Shown piece after piece: positions 53,500 to 63,503 of a stretch of DNA of 64,000 bases; within the stretch, counting starts at the first letter, position 1; every line of letters begins with the position of its first letter. Source of the stretch: Pseudophaeobacter arcticus DSM 23566 (GTDB lineage: Bacteria > Pseudomonadota > Alphaproteobacteria > Rhodobacterales > Rhodobacteraceae); NCBI RefSeq assembly GCF_000473205.1, contig NZ_KI421507.1, positions 1,965,945 through 2,029,944 of the forward strand, written 5' to 3'. The position numbers and the translations under genes are program-made. The notes beneath the pieces were generated by a model. It was not told the origin of the DNA, did no database searches, and saw only the letters and a program-made list of their open reading frames with translations.

Positions 53500-56103
53500 T
53501 CAAACCTGCTCAGAATGGGCAAGATGCGCTTGCAGGCCTGTTTTTGTTCCGGCCCAGATGTCCTGCAGCCTGGTAAGCGGAGGTTTTTGGTCCGTCTCCT
53601 GTATCTCAATTTTACGCAGGGCGCTGCGCAGATCGACCAGCCCCAAAACCGCCGCAGATCCGGCCAGGCGATGGGCCTCCTTGCGGTGCTCATCACGCAG
53701 CTGAGACGCGCCATCCAGTGCGCCCAGGAAGCTTTCGAGTTCGGCGATAAAGCTCTTCAAAAATCCGGTTGCGCGCTCTGCCCCCAGAGCCTCAAAGAAC
53801 TGCGCGATATCGGATTGCTCCGGTGGCTGGTGTTCGGCAGCTTTGGCCGGCATTGCATGCCGCGCGACCAGGGTTGAGAGATCGCTATTGCTGACCGGTT
53901 TTGTCGCCACCTCGGCAAAGCCGGCCTCCAGGATCCGCGCATGGTCTTTGGGGGCGGTATGGGCCGTGAGGGCAACGATATCCACGTCATCCGCCAGGTG
54001 TTCCGCCCGTATCCGCCGGATCGCTTCGATGCCGTCCACCTCGGGCATGCTGATATCCATCAGGATAAGGTCAAATCCCTGCTGCCTGCATGTCTCGACC
54101 CCAGCAGCGCCGCCGGAGGCCACCGTGACCTGATGCCCCAGTTTTTGAAGCATTTTCTGGAAAAGCTCTCGGTTGATATCATTGTCTTCCACCACCAGAA
54201 TTTTGGCAGAATGTTCCTGCGCCTGTTCTGTGGCTGGAGTGGCGGCAGGAAGCGACTGCGTTGTCGGCAACGGCAGGATAAGAGAAAACAGGCTGCCTTC
54301 GCCCAATTCACTTTCACAGGTGATGGTCCCGCCCATGGCCTCGACGATGCGGCGGGTGATTGCCAGCCCCAGGCCGGTGCCTTCGCTGCCGCGCTGATAG
54401 CTGGAATCCAGGGTGATAAAGTCCTCAAAAATCCGGCTCAGGTTGTTCTTGGCAATGCCCTCCCCGGTATCAGAGACGTGAAATTCGATCTGGCCTGCGG
54501 TGGTATTGAGCTGAACATCAACCATCACGGCGCCATCACGGGTGAATTTAATCGCATTCCCGATCAGATTGAGCAGAGCCTGTTGCAGCGCCCGTGGCCG
54601 CCCCGTGACCATTTCCGCACCATCTTTGATACTATAGTTCAGGGTCAGCTCGTTGCCATTCGATCGCGCAGGTGCCTTCTGGCTTTCCACCAGACCTTCC
54701 ATCAATTCTCGCAGGTTGAAGGGGCATTCGACCTCGGTTTCGATACCGGCTTCCAGGCTCGACAGTTGCAACACATCATTGACGTGATGCAGCAGCAACT
54801 CGCCGGACACCAACATCGCATTCAGGTAGCGGCTTTGCTCCGTATCTGGCCCCGTCTGTTTCAGCAGTTCAATGGAACTCAGAATCCCGGTCAGAGGCGT
54901 CCGCATTTCATGGCTCATGACCGTCAGCAGATTGGCCTTGGCGCGCTCTCCGGCCAGGGCATCATCACGGGCTCGGCGCAGCTCTTCCTCAACTGCGATG
55001 CGGTCGGAAATGTCGCGAATATAGCCAACATAGGCCTGGTCGGTTTCACTGCGACTGACGGAAAGCGACATCTCCATGGGGAAGATCTCGCCTGACTTTC
55101 TCTGTGCCTGCAGTTGCACCCGCCCCCGGCCTGCCAGGCGAGGATTGAAGTTTTTTTTCAGCCGTTCCATTCCCGCGAGATGGACCTGACGCAAATGTGG
55201 AGGAATGATCAATTCATCCATTTTTGCCCCCATGACCTCCTCGCGCCGGTAGCCAAAAATTGCCTCGGCTGCTCCGTTAAAAGCAAGGATACGGCCCTCT
55301 TGATCGATCATCAAAATAGCATCGAGCGAAGAGGAAATCATCGCCTCCATACGAGAAGAGGCCTTGCTGCGCTCTTCGGCCAATCTGCGGCCCCGACGAT
55401 ACATCCATCCCGACAGCAAGGCGGTGATCGCCAGAGCCACAATCAGGGCAAAAAGCACAACCGCCAAGCGCCACATGATCGCAAACAGCTGCAAACGCTT
55501 GCCTTCGGTGTCTTCGACCTGAATGACCACACCATAAAGCGCCAATTCCCGCACATCGTCGCCATTATGCAGCAGGTGCATAGCGATCAGATGGCGGTTC
55601 TTCATCAGCTGCTCATCGGGGACATCAATCAAGGCAGTAAGGGACGTCAGACGGTCCTGCAGCCGACCAAGCAATTCCCCACCCTCTGGAGAACTGCGCA
55701 GATCAGCAAAAAGCGGGCCTTCAACAAAAGTAACTATGCGACTGTAGTAGACGTCAAATTGGCGCCGCAAAGCAGCGACTCCCCCCGGCTCTTCCGCCGA
55801 GGTAAGAGCCGCCTCCAGTTTAAGGTGGTCAACTTCGGCCTGCGACAGCACCCACTGCATATTGTCAGTTGCAGCGGTTGAGAGCCCCTCCAGGCGCTGC
55901 AAGACCTCATGCCCAAGACGCATCGACTGCAGGGTAAGCATCGGCAGCACCATCAGGGCCAACAGGAGCAGAATCTTTGTAAAGCGCGGCCAGTTTCCGG
56001 AACCAAGACGGTCCCAAGAGAACCATCCAGCCGCCTTCCTGGGGAAGGCGGCCTTGGGACCTGCTTTCTTTTGATTTTGGATCTGCCCTGCTGTCTGTGT
56101 CAT
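53500..56103 (-). CDS. Hybrid sensor histidine kinase with PAS, receiver and HPt domains
   Basis: The 867-residue membrane kinase has a first helix (about 41-58), a periplasmic sensor of about 150 residues, and a second helix (about 212-235). A PAS domain follows (about 255-370; MISSSLDAILMIDQEGRILAF), then the H box VMSHEMRTPLTGIL, catalytic boxes (NLIGNAIKF, DTGEGIAKNNL, GTGLGLAI), a receiver (ILVVEDNDINREL, ILMDISMPEVDG) and a C-terminal HPt domain (HRLAGSAAVLGLVDL). This is an ArcB/BarA-like phosphorelay. It overlaps by 4 bases the upstream gene for a periplasmic molybdopterin-fold protein, which is likely part of the sensor. Confidence 0.92.
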   Translation of the reverse strand: MTQTAGQIQNQKKAGPKAAFPRKAAGWFSWDRLGSGNWPRFTKILLLLALMVLPMLTLQSMRLGHEVLQRLEGLSTAATDNMQWVLSQAEVDHLKLEAALTSAEEPGGVAALRRQFDVYYSRIVTFVEGPLFADLRSSPEGGELLGRLQDRLTSLTALIDVPDEQLMKNRHLIAMHLLHNGDDVRELALYGVVIQVEDTEGKRLQLFAIMWRLAVVLFALIVALAITALLSGWMYRRGRRLAEERSKASSRMEAMISSSLDAILMIDQEGRILAFNGAAEAIFGYRREEVMGAKMDELIIPPHLRQVHLAGMERLKKNFNPRLAGRGRVQLQAQRKSGEIFPMEMSLSVSRSETDQAYVGYIRDISDRIAVEEELRRARDDALAGERAKANLLTVMSHEMRTPLTGILSSIELLKQTGPDTEQSRYLNAMLVSGELLLHHVNDVLQLSSLEAGIETEVECPFNLRELMEGLVESQKAPARSNGNELTLNYSIKDGAEMVTGRPRALQQALLNLIGNAIKFTRDGAVMVDVQLNTTAGQIEFHVSDTGEGIAKNNLSRIFEDFITLDSSYQRGSEGTGLGLAITRRIVEAMGGTITCESELGEGSLFSLILPLPTTQSLPAATPATEQAQEHSAKILVVEDNDINRELFQKMLQKLGHQVTVASGGAAGVETCRQQGFDLILMDISMPEVDGIEAIRRIRAEHLADDVDIVALTAHTAPKDHARILEAGFAEVATKPVSNSDLSTLVARHAMPAKAAEHQPPEQSDIAQFFEALGAERATGFLKSFIAELESFLGALDGASQLRDEHRKEAHRLAGSAAVLGLVDLRSALRKIEIQETDQKPPLTRLQDIWAGTKTGLQAHLAHSEQV

Positions 56104-56648
56104 TCAGGTTTTTGCCTCAGTGTCAAATGGTCCAGTTGCCAGATACTGCGGGAATAGACCGCCTCGGTGCGGTAGGAGGGGTTGTTGTCATAGGGGTAAA
56201 CCAGCCACAGAGGACCCTTGCCCCGCAGAGACATCGTTTTGCCATTGCGCAGATAGGCAATAAGTGGCCCCCCGGCGACAGCATCAGAAAGCGGCACCTC
56301 GACCATATAGTCATTGACCGCGCGCGCCTCGATGATGACACCCGGTGTCTCTGCCGTCAGATCAAATTGCGCGAGCAGATCTGCCAGGGGCACCCCGGTG
56401 AAGCTTTGTGGGCCCGTGGTCCAGATCGTAGCGGTCTCAAAGCTTTCCGCTGTAAAGGCCTGCAGGTCCTGCAGTGTCAGCTGCTCTTCCCGCGCCCCCT
56501 CGCCCTCCAACGTGACCGTAAGCAAAACGTCAGCCGCACCTTCGGTTGCCGTTCCAGCCTGGGCCATATCGGCGCCAAACAGGCTTACAAGTGCTGCAAC
56601 ACTCCCAACAAAAGCTAGGGACAGCAGTCTCTTACCGCGTATCATCAT
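56100..56648 (-). CDS. Periplasmic oxidoreductase-like protein with molybdopterin-binding (SUOX) fold
   Basis: The 182-residue product has a signal peptide (LLSLAFVGSVAALVSLFG, cleavage near AQA) and a compact domain of the sulfite-oxidase/YedY fold (LTLQDLQAFTAESFETATIW, SFTGVPLADLLAQFDL, PLSDAVAGGPLIAYLRNGK, GPLWLVYPYDN). The Cys that ligates molybdenum in active enzymes is absent, so cofactor binding may be lost and the domain may work as a ligand sensor. It is coupled to the hybrid kinase gene. Confidence 0.8.
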   Translation of the reverse strand: MMIRGKRLLSLAFVGSVAALVSLFGADMAQAGTATEGAADVLLTVTLEGEGAREEQLTLQDLQAFTAESFETATIWTTGPQSFTGVPLADLLAQFDLTAETPGVIIEARAVNDYMVEVPLSDAVAGGPLIAYLRNGKTMSLRGKGPLWLVYPYDNNPSYRTEAVYSRSIWQLDHLTLRQKPE

Positions 56649-57105
56649 CTATCTCTCCAATACGGTACAAAATGCGTTCAGGGATTCCCCAACAGTCAGC
56701 ACTTTCTGTGCTTTTTACGCTATCTGCGATTGAGCAAAGCCTAACATATCTCCGCCTTGGGACTATCTACGCCTGAGGATAGTTTCCTATCCTTCCGTAT
56801 AGTTACGCTATCCGGGTGCTTGTCATCCCTGCCATTTGCAGCCCCAATCAAGGCAACATGGGGACAAAAACGCGGCCTGGCGGAGGCCCTTTCTTATGTT
56901 CAAAATAACCGCTGGGTCCCCTTTGCGTTAGAACCTGCGCGTTGAAACAGGCTTTCCGGGGGCCGCAGTCCCAGTGCGGCAACCAGTGCAGCAATCCGGG
57001 TGCACCTGAAAACCTTCTCTCCAATTGATCCAAAATCTTGATGGATTTGAAACACTTCTGATTGTAAACTTACCCAAGATCAACTCGAACTCAGTTAAGG
57101 TTTTC

Positions 57106-57720
57106 ATGCGTATTTTGCTAGCAGACGATCATGACATGGTCCGTGAAACCATCTCTGCCTACCTCGAAAGCAAGGGGGATGCAGCGGTGTTTTTGGCAAC
57201 AGACCTGGCCGGGGCACTGGACCAAATTCACCGCGACGGCCCTTTTGATCTTGTGTTGTTGGACTACCAAATGCCCGGAATGCACGGGCTGGCCGGGCTG
57301 AGCGAAGCGATTGCTGCCAATGGCGGCAAAGGCGTTGCCATTCTTTCTGGCAATGCCCCGCTTCAAACCGCGCAAGAAGCGCTCAAACTGGGGGCTATTG
57401 GCTTTATTCCCAAAACCATGGGCGCCCAATCGCTGCTTAATGCGGTACGGTTCATGTCCGCCGGGGAAATCTATGTCCCGGTAGACCTGATGCGCGCAGA
57501 ATCTGCAGCCCCTGCGCATCCCCTGGCTGAAAAACTCAGCCCGCGTGAAAATGAAGTCCTGTCCTGGCTTTGCAAGGGCCAATCCAACAAAGAAATCGCC
57601 CGCGAACTTGATCTGCAGGAAGTCACCATCAAGCTGCATGTACGGACGCTGTGCCGCAAGCTGGAAGCAAAAAACCGCACCCAGGCTGCCATGATCGCAA
57701 AAGAAGCCGGGCTCTATTGA
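57106..57720 (+). CDS. NarL/LuxR-type response regulator
   Basis: The 204-residue regulator has a receiver domain (ADDHDMVRETI, phosphoacceptor Asp53 in LLDYQMPGMHG, 1-125) and a LuxR helix-turn-helix (about 143-200; KLSPRENEVLSWLCKGQSNK, EIARELDLQEVTIKLHVRTL). AAGG precedes the ATG at 57106. It is divergent from the molybdopterin-fold/kinase pair, 457 bp away, and is the likely output partner of the hybrid kinase. Confidence 0.9.
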   Translation: MRILLADDHDMVRETISAYLESKGDAAVFLATDLAGALDQIHRDGPFDLVLLDYQMPGMHGLAGLSEAIAANGGKGVAILSGNAPLQTAQEALKLGAIGFIPKTMGAQSLLNAVRFMSAGEIYVPVDLMRAESAAPAHPLAEKLSPRENEVLSWLCKGQSNKEIARELDLQEVTIKLHVRTLCRKLEAKNRTQAAMIAKEAGLY

Positions 57721-57795
57721 TCCCTTTTCCAAGGCCCGCGCAGGCCTGATACTTACAGGCTGTCACCGCTTGTTCGCAGGTTCTCTGCCGCGCCC

Positions 57796-59040
57796 CTAGA
57801 CCGCGACCTTAGCTGGCAAAGCCGCGTAGCCGCGAAAACGAATGCGCCCGCCATCCCGCCGCCCCGGCAGGATCTCATAGTTGGGGAAGCGCGCCAAAAA
57901 CCGCTCCAGCGCAATTTTCCCCTCCAGCCGCGCCAGGGTCAGCCCCACACAAACATGAGGCCCGCCAGCAAAGGCGAGATGTCGGTTTGGTTTGCGCCCA
58001 ATGTCAAATATGTGCGGATCTGCAAAGACCTCTGGATCGCGGTTGGCCGCACCAATCAACAGATGCAAATTGCTGCCACGTGGAATGACAACCCCACCAA
58101 TTTCAACCATGGCAGTGGTTTCGCGATTGCCCAGCTGGTTTGGCGAGCGAAAGCGCAGCACCTCCTCCACCGCCGTCTTGATCAGATCCGGCTGCGCCAA
58201 AAGCCGGGCGCGTTGCTCGGGATAATCATGCAGCAGCGCCAACCCGTTGCCGATCAAATTTGTGGTGGTCTCATGCCCCGCATTCAAAATGAAAATGCAG
58301 TTCTGGATGAGCTCAATCTCGCTCAATCTGTCATCCTCGGCGGCGCTATTGTCATCGCCAATGAGCCGGGTCAGGACATCTGTTTCAGGATCCCCCGGTG
58401 CCGCTCTGCGACGGGCAATGAGGTCCTGCAGATAGGCCTTGAATTCCTCAACCGCCCGATGCCCCAAGGCCAGCTCTTCCTCTGTCAACGAGGGCTCTAA
58501 AGCCCCCAGAATTGCCAGCGACCACTCCCGCAAGGGCTCACGTTCTTCGAGCGGGACATCCAGCAGGTTGCCGATGACCTGAATTGGAATACTGGAGGCA
58601 AAATCCGCGATCAGATCCACCGAAGAGCGGTTCTCCAACCCGTCGAGAAGATGATCAACGGTGGCGATCAGCCCAGGTTCCATCCGGGCAATCGCCCGCG
58701 GTGTCAGCGCCGAACTCATGATCCGCCGGACCCGCGTATGCAGCGGCGGATCCGAGAACACCAGCGAGGTGGTGTGATGTTCAAACAGCGGCGAGTCGAG
58801 GCCAAATTTGGGTGAAAAAACCGCCCGTTTGTCTGAAGAGTACAACGAAGTGTCCCGGTAGATACGGTCCAGATCCGCGTAGCGACTGACCAGGAAAGAC
58901 CCATCTGGCTGCGCCAAGACAGGCGCCTGGGACAGCAGCGCATCATAAAAAGGAAAAGGGTCCTCAACAAAACCGGTGGGCGGATTGGTCAAATCAAAGT
59001 TATCAATATCCGCCATCGGCGATGCAGAGTGGTCTGGCAA
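57796..59040 (-). CDS. Cytochrome P450, CYP107-like bacterial type
   Basis: The 414-residue soluble P450 has the I-helix motif AGHETT (254-259), the K-helix EEVLR (292-296) and the heme loop FAGGPHVCVGLTLAR with the axial Cys364. This pattern matches actinobacterial-style CYPs that use ferredoxin. The start is probably TTG at 59040, 8 bases after AGGAG; an ATG at 59016 has no ribosome site. No ferredoxin or reductase gene is adjacent. Substrate unknown. Confidence 0.9.
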   Translation of the reverse strand: MPDHSASPMADIDNFDLTNPPTGFVEDPFPFYDALLSQAPVLAQPDGSFLVSRYADLDRIYRDTSLYSSDKRAVFSPKFGLDSPLFEHHTTSLVFSDPPLHTRVRRIMSSALTPRAIARMEPGLIATVDHLLDGLENRSSVDLIADFASSIPIQVIGNLLDVPLEEREPLREWSLAILGALEPSLTEEELALGHRAVEEFKAYLQDLIARRRAAPGDPETDVLTRLIGDDNSAAEDDRLSEIELIQNCIFILNAGHETTTNLIGNGLALLHDYPEQRARLLAQPDLIKTAVEEVLRFRSPNQLGNRETTAMVEIGGVVIPRGSNLHLLIGAANRDPEVFADPHIFDIGRKPNRHLAFAGGPHVCVGLTLARLEGKIALERFLARFPNYEILPGRRDGGRIRFRGYAALPAKVAV

Positions 59041-59177
59041 AGTTTATACTCCTGATCTTTGATCTCAGGATCAGATGAAAACAACATCCTGTCAACAACA
59101 TGCGACTGATCCCCAGCCCTGCGTGTCGTTGCAAAAGGACGGATGACAAGGGCAAAAATTCCGCCTATGTTCTCCAA

Positions 59178-59516
59178 ATGTCCACAGCCATTTCCACCAT
59201 TCGAAACCTCGGCCCGGCCTATGAGGAATCCTGCAAACGGGCAGGCATTCACAGCGCCGAAGAGCTGCACAGCCTAGGCGCTGATGTGGCCTATGGGCGC
59301 CTGCTGGCCAGCGGCAGCAAGCCACATTTTATCGCCTATTACGTCCTGGTCATGGCGCTGCAGGGGCGCCCCTGGAACGATTGCAAAGGGGCGGAAAAAC
59401 AGGCCCTGCGCAAACGCTTTGATGCCATCAAGACCCGGAGCTTTGACAAGGAGCTTTCCGAATTTGAGAGGATCCTCGACCAGATTGGCGTTATTGACAG
59501 ATCGGCGCGCCGCTAG
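59178..59516 (+). CDS. TfoX C-terminal-domain protein
   Basis: The 112-residue protein matches the TfoX_C helix-hairpin fold (ISTIRNLGPAYEESCKRAGI, SAEELHSLGADVAYGRLLAS). This is the C-terminal half of the competence regulator Sxy/TfoX on its own; the N-terminal domain is missing. No clear ribosome site precedes the ATG. A Roseobacter role is not known. Confidence 0.82.
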   Translation: MSTAISTIRNLGPAYEESCKRAGIHSAEELHSLGADVAYGRLLASGSKPHFIAYYVLVMALQGRPWNDCKGAEKQALRKRFDAIKTRSFDKELSEFERILDQIGVIDRSARR

Positions 59517-59547
59517 CTACCCCAACCGTCCCCCTGCAGCCCCATAG

Positions 59548-59581
59548 AAAAGGGCCGCTGCAGATTTCTCCGCAGCGGCCC
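59548..59581 (-). terminator. Terminator of ndk
   Basis: GGGCCGCTGC pairs with GCAGCGGCCC around a 10-base loop, followed on the minus strand by TTTT. It lies 30 bases after the ndk stop and could also serve the convergent tfoX-like gene. Confidence 0.85.
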
Positions 59582-59610
59582 CGATCTAAACTTCAGATAA
59601 AAGCGGTGGC

Positions 59611-60033
59611 TTAGCCGACCAGCTCAAGACCGGAGAAGAAGTAAGCGATTTCAACAGCTGCTGTTTCAGGCGCGTCGGAACCGTGAACCGAGTTTTCACC
59701 AACCGATTCAGCAAACTCAGCGCGGATGGTGCCGGGCGCGGCGTCGGCTGGGTTGGTTGCGCCCATGATTTCGCGGTTTTTCGCGATGGCGTTTTCGCCT
59801 TCCAGAACCTGGCAGACGATTGGCTCGGAGGACATGAATTCGCACAGCTCATCGTAGAAGGGACGCTCAGCGTGCACTTCATAGAACTTGCCAGCCTGGG
59901 CTTTGGTCAGGTGAATGCGCTTTTGTGCGACGATGCGCAGGCCAGCTTCTTCGAATTTGGCGTTGATCGCACCGGTCAGGTTGCGACGAGTGGCATCGGG
60001 TTTGATGATCGAGAAAGTGCGTTGCAGAGCCAT
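59611..60033 (-). CDS. ndk: Nucleoside diphosphate kinase
   Basis: The 140-residue enzyme balances nucleoside triphosphates through a phospho-histidine. The active site His is in [10 protein letters not shown], and [13 protein letters not shown] and [19 protein letters not shown] are typical. It is monocistronic with its own terminator. Confidence 0.97.
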   Translation of the reverse strand: MALQRTFSIIKPDATRRNLTGAINAKFEEAGLRIVAQKRIHLTKAQAGKFYEVHAERPFYDELCEFMSSEPIVCQVLEGENAIAKNREIMGATNPADAAPGTIRAEFAESVGENSVHGSDAPETAAVEIAYFFSGLELVG

Positions 60034-60170
60034 CGGGCGTTCTCCATTTGAAAGATTGGCTGCAGAAATTTGCGCCGTATTATCGCGCGCCGCCTAACAC
60101 GCCAGCGGGCCTATGGGAAGGGGTGAGTTGCGCCAGGCAAAAATGCAAGGCCATTTTATGTGGCTCCCCT

Positions 60171-61373
60171 TTATGTGGCCTCCTCCAGCGGATCATGAAT
60201 ATCGAGCCAGCGCACATAGATCGCCGAAGCCAAAGCGCAGAGGCTCGATAGCAAGATGATCGACAGCACCATAAATGGCGCATTCTCTGCCGTGACCAAA
60301 ACGCCGGTCACAGTGGTCATCACCGCGCCCAGGGCAACCACGATGGCCCCCGACAGCCCAGATGCACTGCCCGCAAGGTGCGGCCGCACCGACATCAGCC
60401 CCGCACTGGCATTGGCCACTGTCAGCCCGTTGCCAAATCCCACCAAAATGGCAGCACCAAAAAACACCGGGATCGCCCCCTGCCCCGCCAGAAACAGCGC
60501 CAAGCCGATCATTGGCCCGATAACGGCGGCAAAACGCCCCGCCAGGATCAAAGAGATCAGCGGCACCCGGTTGGCCAATCTGCCGGTGACAAAATTGCCA
60601 ACCATGAAGCCACCCGTGATAATGCCGATGCCCAGCCCCAACTGTGCCGGGTTGAGATCAAACCAGGCCGCTGCCACCAGGGGTGCGCCGGTGATAAAAG
60701 CGTAAAAACCGCCAATGGAGAAAGCCAGACAGAAGCTGTAGCCCCAAAAGCGGCGCGAGGCCAAAAGCTCTGGGTAGCTGCGCATCTGTGCCCCAAAGGT
60801 GGCAGATTGTTGATGATTGGTCTCGCCCCAGTTGCTCCAGCTGAGAGCAAACACAGCAAACCCCAGAATGGCATAGAGCACAAAGCTGGAGCGCCAGCCA
60901 AAAAGCATATCCAGCCCCCCACCAAGCAACGGCCCCAACATCGGCGCCAGCGCCATGGCCATGGTGACATAGCCCAGCTTGCTGGCGGCCTCGGTTGCAG
61001 AATGCATATCGCGAATGGTGGCCCGTGACAGAACCTGGCCCGCAACAACCGTGCCCTGGATCATGCGAAAGCCGAGGAAAACCCAGACCGATTGCGCCAA
61101 CACGCAGCCGATTGATGCCAGCGCAAAAATCAGCATCGAGCCCAGTAAAATGGGACGTCGCCCAAAGCGATCAGACAGCGGCCCCATGAGCAGCTGCAAC
61201 ACGGCTGAGATGCCCAGATAGCCAGCCAGGGCCAGGTTCACCACCCCGTAGCTGCTGTCAAAATCCTCAGCGATCCGCGCCAGAGAGGGCAGAAACATGT
61301 TCAGTGACAAAACCGCCAGGGCGGTGGCAAAAATCAATGTTATGAGATGGGGAGCTTTCTCTGCGGCCCGCAT
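60171..61373 (-). CDS. MFS multidrug efflux transporter, Bcr/CflA family
   Basis: The 400-residue protein has twelve membrane helices, the MFS motif A variant GPLSDRFGRRPILLG between helices 2 and 3, and the drug/H+ antiporter motif C region (GYVTMAMALAPMLGPLLGG). These exporters expel drugs such as bicyclomycin or chloramphenicol, or metabolites. The ATG at 61373 is used; the longer frame to 61577 reads through non-coding sequence. Confidence 0.9.
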   Translation of the reverse strand: MRAAEKAPHLITLIFATALAVLSLNMFLPSLARIAEDFDSSYGVVNLALAGYLGISAVLQLLMGPLSDRFGRRPILLGSMLIFALASIGCVLAQSVWVFLGFRMIQGTVVAGQVLSRATIRDMHSATEAASKLGYVTMAMALAPMLGPLLGGGLDMLFGWRSSFVLYAILGFAVFALSWSNWGETNHQQSATFGAQMRSYPELLASRRFWGYSFCLAFSIGGFYAFITGAPLVAAAWFDLNPAQLGLGIGIITGGFMVGNFVTGRLANRVPLISLILAGRFAAVIGPMIGLALFLAGQGAIPVFFGAAILVGFGNGLTVANASAGLMSVRPHLAGSASGLSGAIVVALGAVMTTVTGVLVTAENAPFMVLSIILLSSLCALASAIYVRWLDIHDPLEEAT

Positions 61374-61640
61374 AAAATCACCTGAATACTGTAGCTTAGA
61401 CTGAGAAATAGCCAAATACGGCCTCTGCGCAAATGGTCTGCATCCAAACTTCCAGCATTCCTTGGTAAAAGACCAGATACAAAGCGCACGTGCCCACCGC
61501 CTTAATCTGGCGCCGAATATTGCGACGCGGGGCGTTTGGAGGGCTGATCTGCGGCAGGTTTCAGACAGCCCCCTCACAGAGGTGCAGCTCAGCGCGGATA
61601 CGCATTGACAAGGCGCGGTGACTGCGACAGTGGATGAGCC

Positions 61641-63503
61641 ATGCTACGTATTCGCGATATCACCTATTCGGTTGAAGGCCGCCCTCTGTTCGAAGAGGCC
61701 AGTGCCACCATTCCCAACGGCCACAAAGTGGGTCTTGTGGGGCGCAACGGCACCGGCAAAACAACCTTGTTTCGCCTTATTCGCGGCGAGCTGGCGCTTG
61801 AGACAGGGTCGATCACCCTGCCGTCCAAGGCCCAGATCGGCGGCATCGCGCAAGAGGCGCCCTCGTCCAATGTGTCGCTGATCGACACCGTGCTGGCTGC
61901 CGCCACCGAACGGGCCGCCTTGATGGCCGAGGCCGAGACCGCAACAGATCCGACCCGCATTGCCGAGGTGCAGACCCGGCTGGCCGATATCGACGCCTGG
62001 TCCGCCGAAGCGCGCGCCGCCTCGATCCTCAAAGGTCTGGGTTTCGACGAAGAGGCACAACAGCGGCCCTGCTCTGACTTTTCAGGTGGCTGGCGGATGC
62101 GGGTTGCCCTGGCGGCGGTGCTGTTTTCCGAACCCGACCTGTTGCTGCTGGACGAACCGACCAACTATCTTGATCTGGAAGGCGCGCTTTGGCTTGAGGC
62201 CTATCTGGTCAAATATCCGCACACCGTGATCATCATCAGCCACGACCGTGAACTGCTGAACCGGTCGGTGGGCGGCATCCTGCATCTGGAAGACCGCAAG
62301 GTGACCTATTATGGCGGCAACTACGATCAGTTTGCCCGCCAGCGCGCCGCCAATCGCGCCAACCAGGCCGCCCAGGCGAAGAAACAAGACGCCCGGCGCG
62401 CCCATCTGCAGAGCTTTGTCGATCGCTTCAAGGCCAAGGCCAGCAAGGCCAAACAGGCGCAGAGCCGGGTGAAAATGCTGGAAAAGATGGAAACCATCCG
62501 CGCGCCCGAAGATGCAGCACGCACAGTTTTCACCTTTCCCACGCCGGAAGAGCTGTCGCCGCCCATTATCGCAACCGAGGGCGTCAAGGTTGGCTATGAC
62601 GGCAAGGTGATCCTGAGCAATCTGGATCTGCGTATCGATCAGGACGACCGCATTGCCCTGCTAGGCAAAAACGGCGAGGGCAAATCCACCCTGTCCAAAA
62701 TGCTCTCGGCGCGGCTTGCGCCTATGGGCGGCAAGATGACCCAGTCGAGCAAGCTGCGGATCGGCTTTTTTGCCCAGCACCAGGTGGATGAGCTTTATAT
62801 TGACGAAACCCCGCTGCAGCACCTGATGCGCGAGCGCGCCAGTGAGGGCCAGCCGCGGCTGCGGGCGCGTCTGGCCGGGTTTGGCCTGGGCGCCGATCAG
62901 GCGGATACCGCCGTGGGCCGCCTGTCGGGGGGGCAAAAGGCACGTCTGTCCTTGCTCTTGGCCACATTGGATGCCCCGCATCTGTTGATCCTCGATGAGC
63001 CGACCAACCACTTGGATATCGAAAGCCGCGAGGCCCTGGTTGAAGCGCTGACTGCCTATACCGGCGCGGTGATCCTGGTCAGCCACGATATGCACCTGCT
63101 CAGCCTGGTGGCAGACCGTCTCTGGCTGGTCTCCAAGGGCACGGTAACCCCCTATGAGGGCGATCTGGCCTCTTATCGGGCGTTGTTACTGGAAAAAGAC
63201 AAGCCCGCGCCAAAGGACAAGCCTGCCAAGAAAGAAAAGGCCAAGCCAGCACGCCCCTCGCGGGATGCCATCCTGGCCCTGCGCAAGGAAGCGCGCAAAT
63301 CCGAAGAGCGTGTCACCAAACTGACCCAGATGAAAGACAAGCTGGATGTCAAACTGGCGGATCCGGAGCTTTACGAACCTGAGAAAAAAGACGAGGCTCG
63401 GGTTTGGCAGGGCAAACATGCCGAGGTCATCACCGCATTGGAGCGGGCTGAGCTGTTGTGGATGCGCGCCTTGGAAAAATTGGAAAAAGCTGAGGCTCTA
63501 TGA
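61641..63503 (+). CDS. ABC-F family ATPase (Uup/YheS-like)
   Basis: The 620-residue protein has two ATP-binding domains and no membrane domain. Walker A sites are GRNGTGKTT and GKNGEGKST, signatures FSGGWRMR and LSGGQKARL, Walker B sites LLLLDEPTNYLDLEG and LLILDEPTNHLDIES. The linker (about 235-310) is basic and the C-terminal tail is Lys/Pro-rich with a coiled coil (about 540-620). ABC-F proteins act on the ribosome. It overlaps the marC-like gene by 4 bases. Confidence 0.93.
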   Translation: MLRIRDITYSVEGRPLFEEASATIPNGHKVGLVGRNGTGKTTLFRLIRGELALETGSITLPSKAQIGGIAQEAPSSNVSLIDTVLAAATERAALMAEAETATDPTRIAEVQTRLADIDAWSAEARAASILKGLGFDEEAQQRPCSDFSGGWRMRVALAAVLFSEPDLLLLDEPTNYLDLEGALWLEAYLVKYPHTVIIISHDRELLNRSVGGILHLEDRKVTYYGGNYDQFARQRAANRANQAAQAKKQDARRAHLQSFVDRFKAKASKAKQAQSRVKMLEKMETIRAPEDAARTVFTFPTPEELSPPIIATEGVKVGYDGKVILSNLDLRIDQDDRIALLGKNGEGKSTLSKMLSARLAPMGGKMTQSSKLRIGFFAQHQVDELYIDETPLQHLMRERASEGQPRLRARLAGFGLGADQADTAVGRLSGGQKARLSLLLATLDAPHLLILDEPTNHLDIESREALVEALTAYTGAVILVSHDMHLLSLVADRLWLVSKGTVTPYEGDLASYRALLLEKDKPAPKDKPAKKEKAKPARPSRDAILALRKEARKSEERVTKLTQMKDKLDVKLADPELYEPEKKDEARVWQGKHAEVITALERAELLWMRALEKLEKAEAL

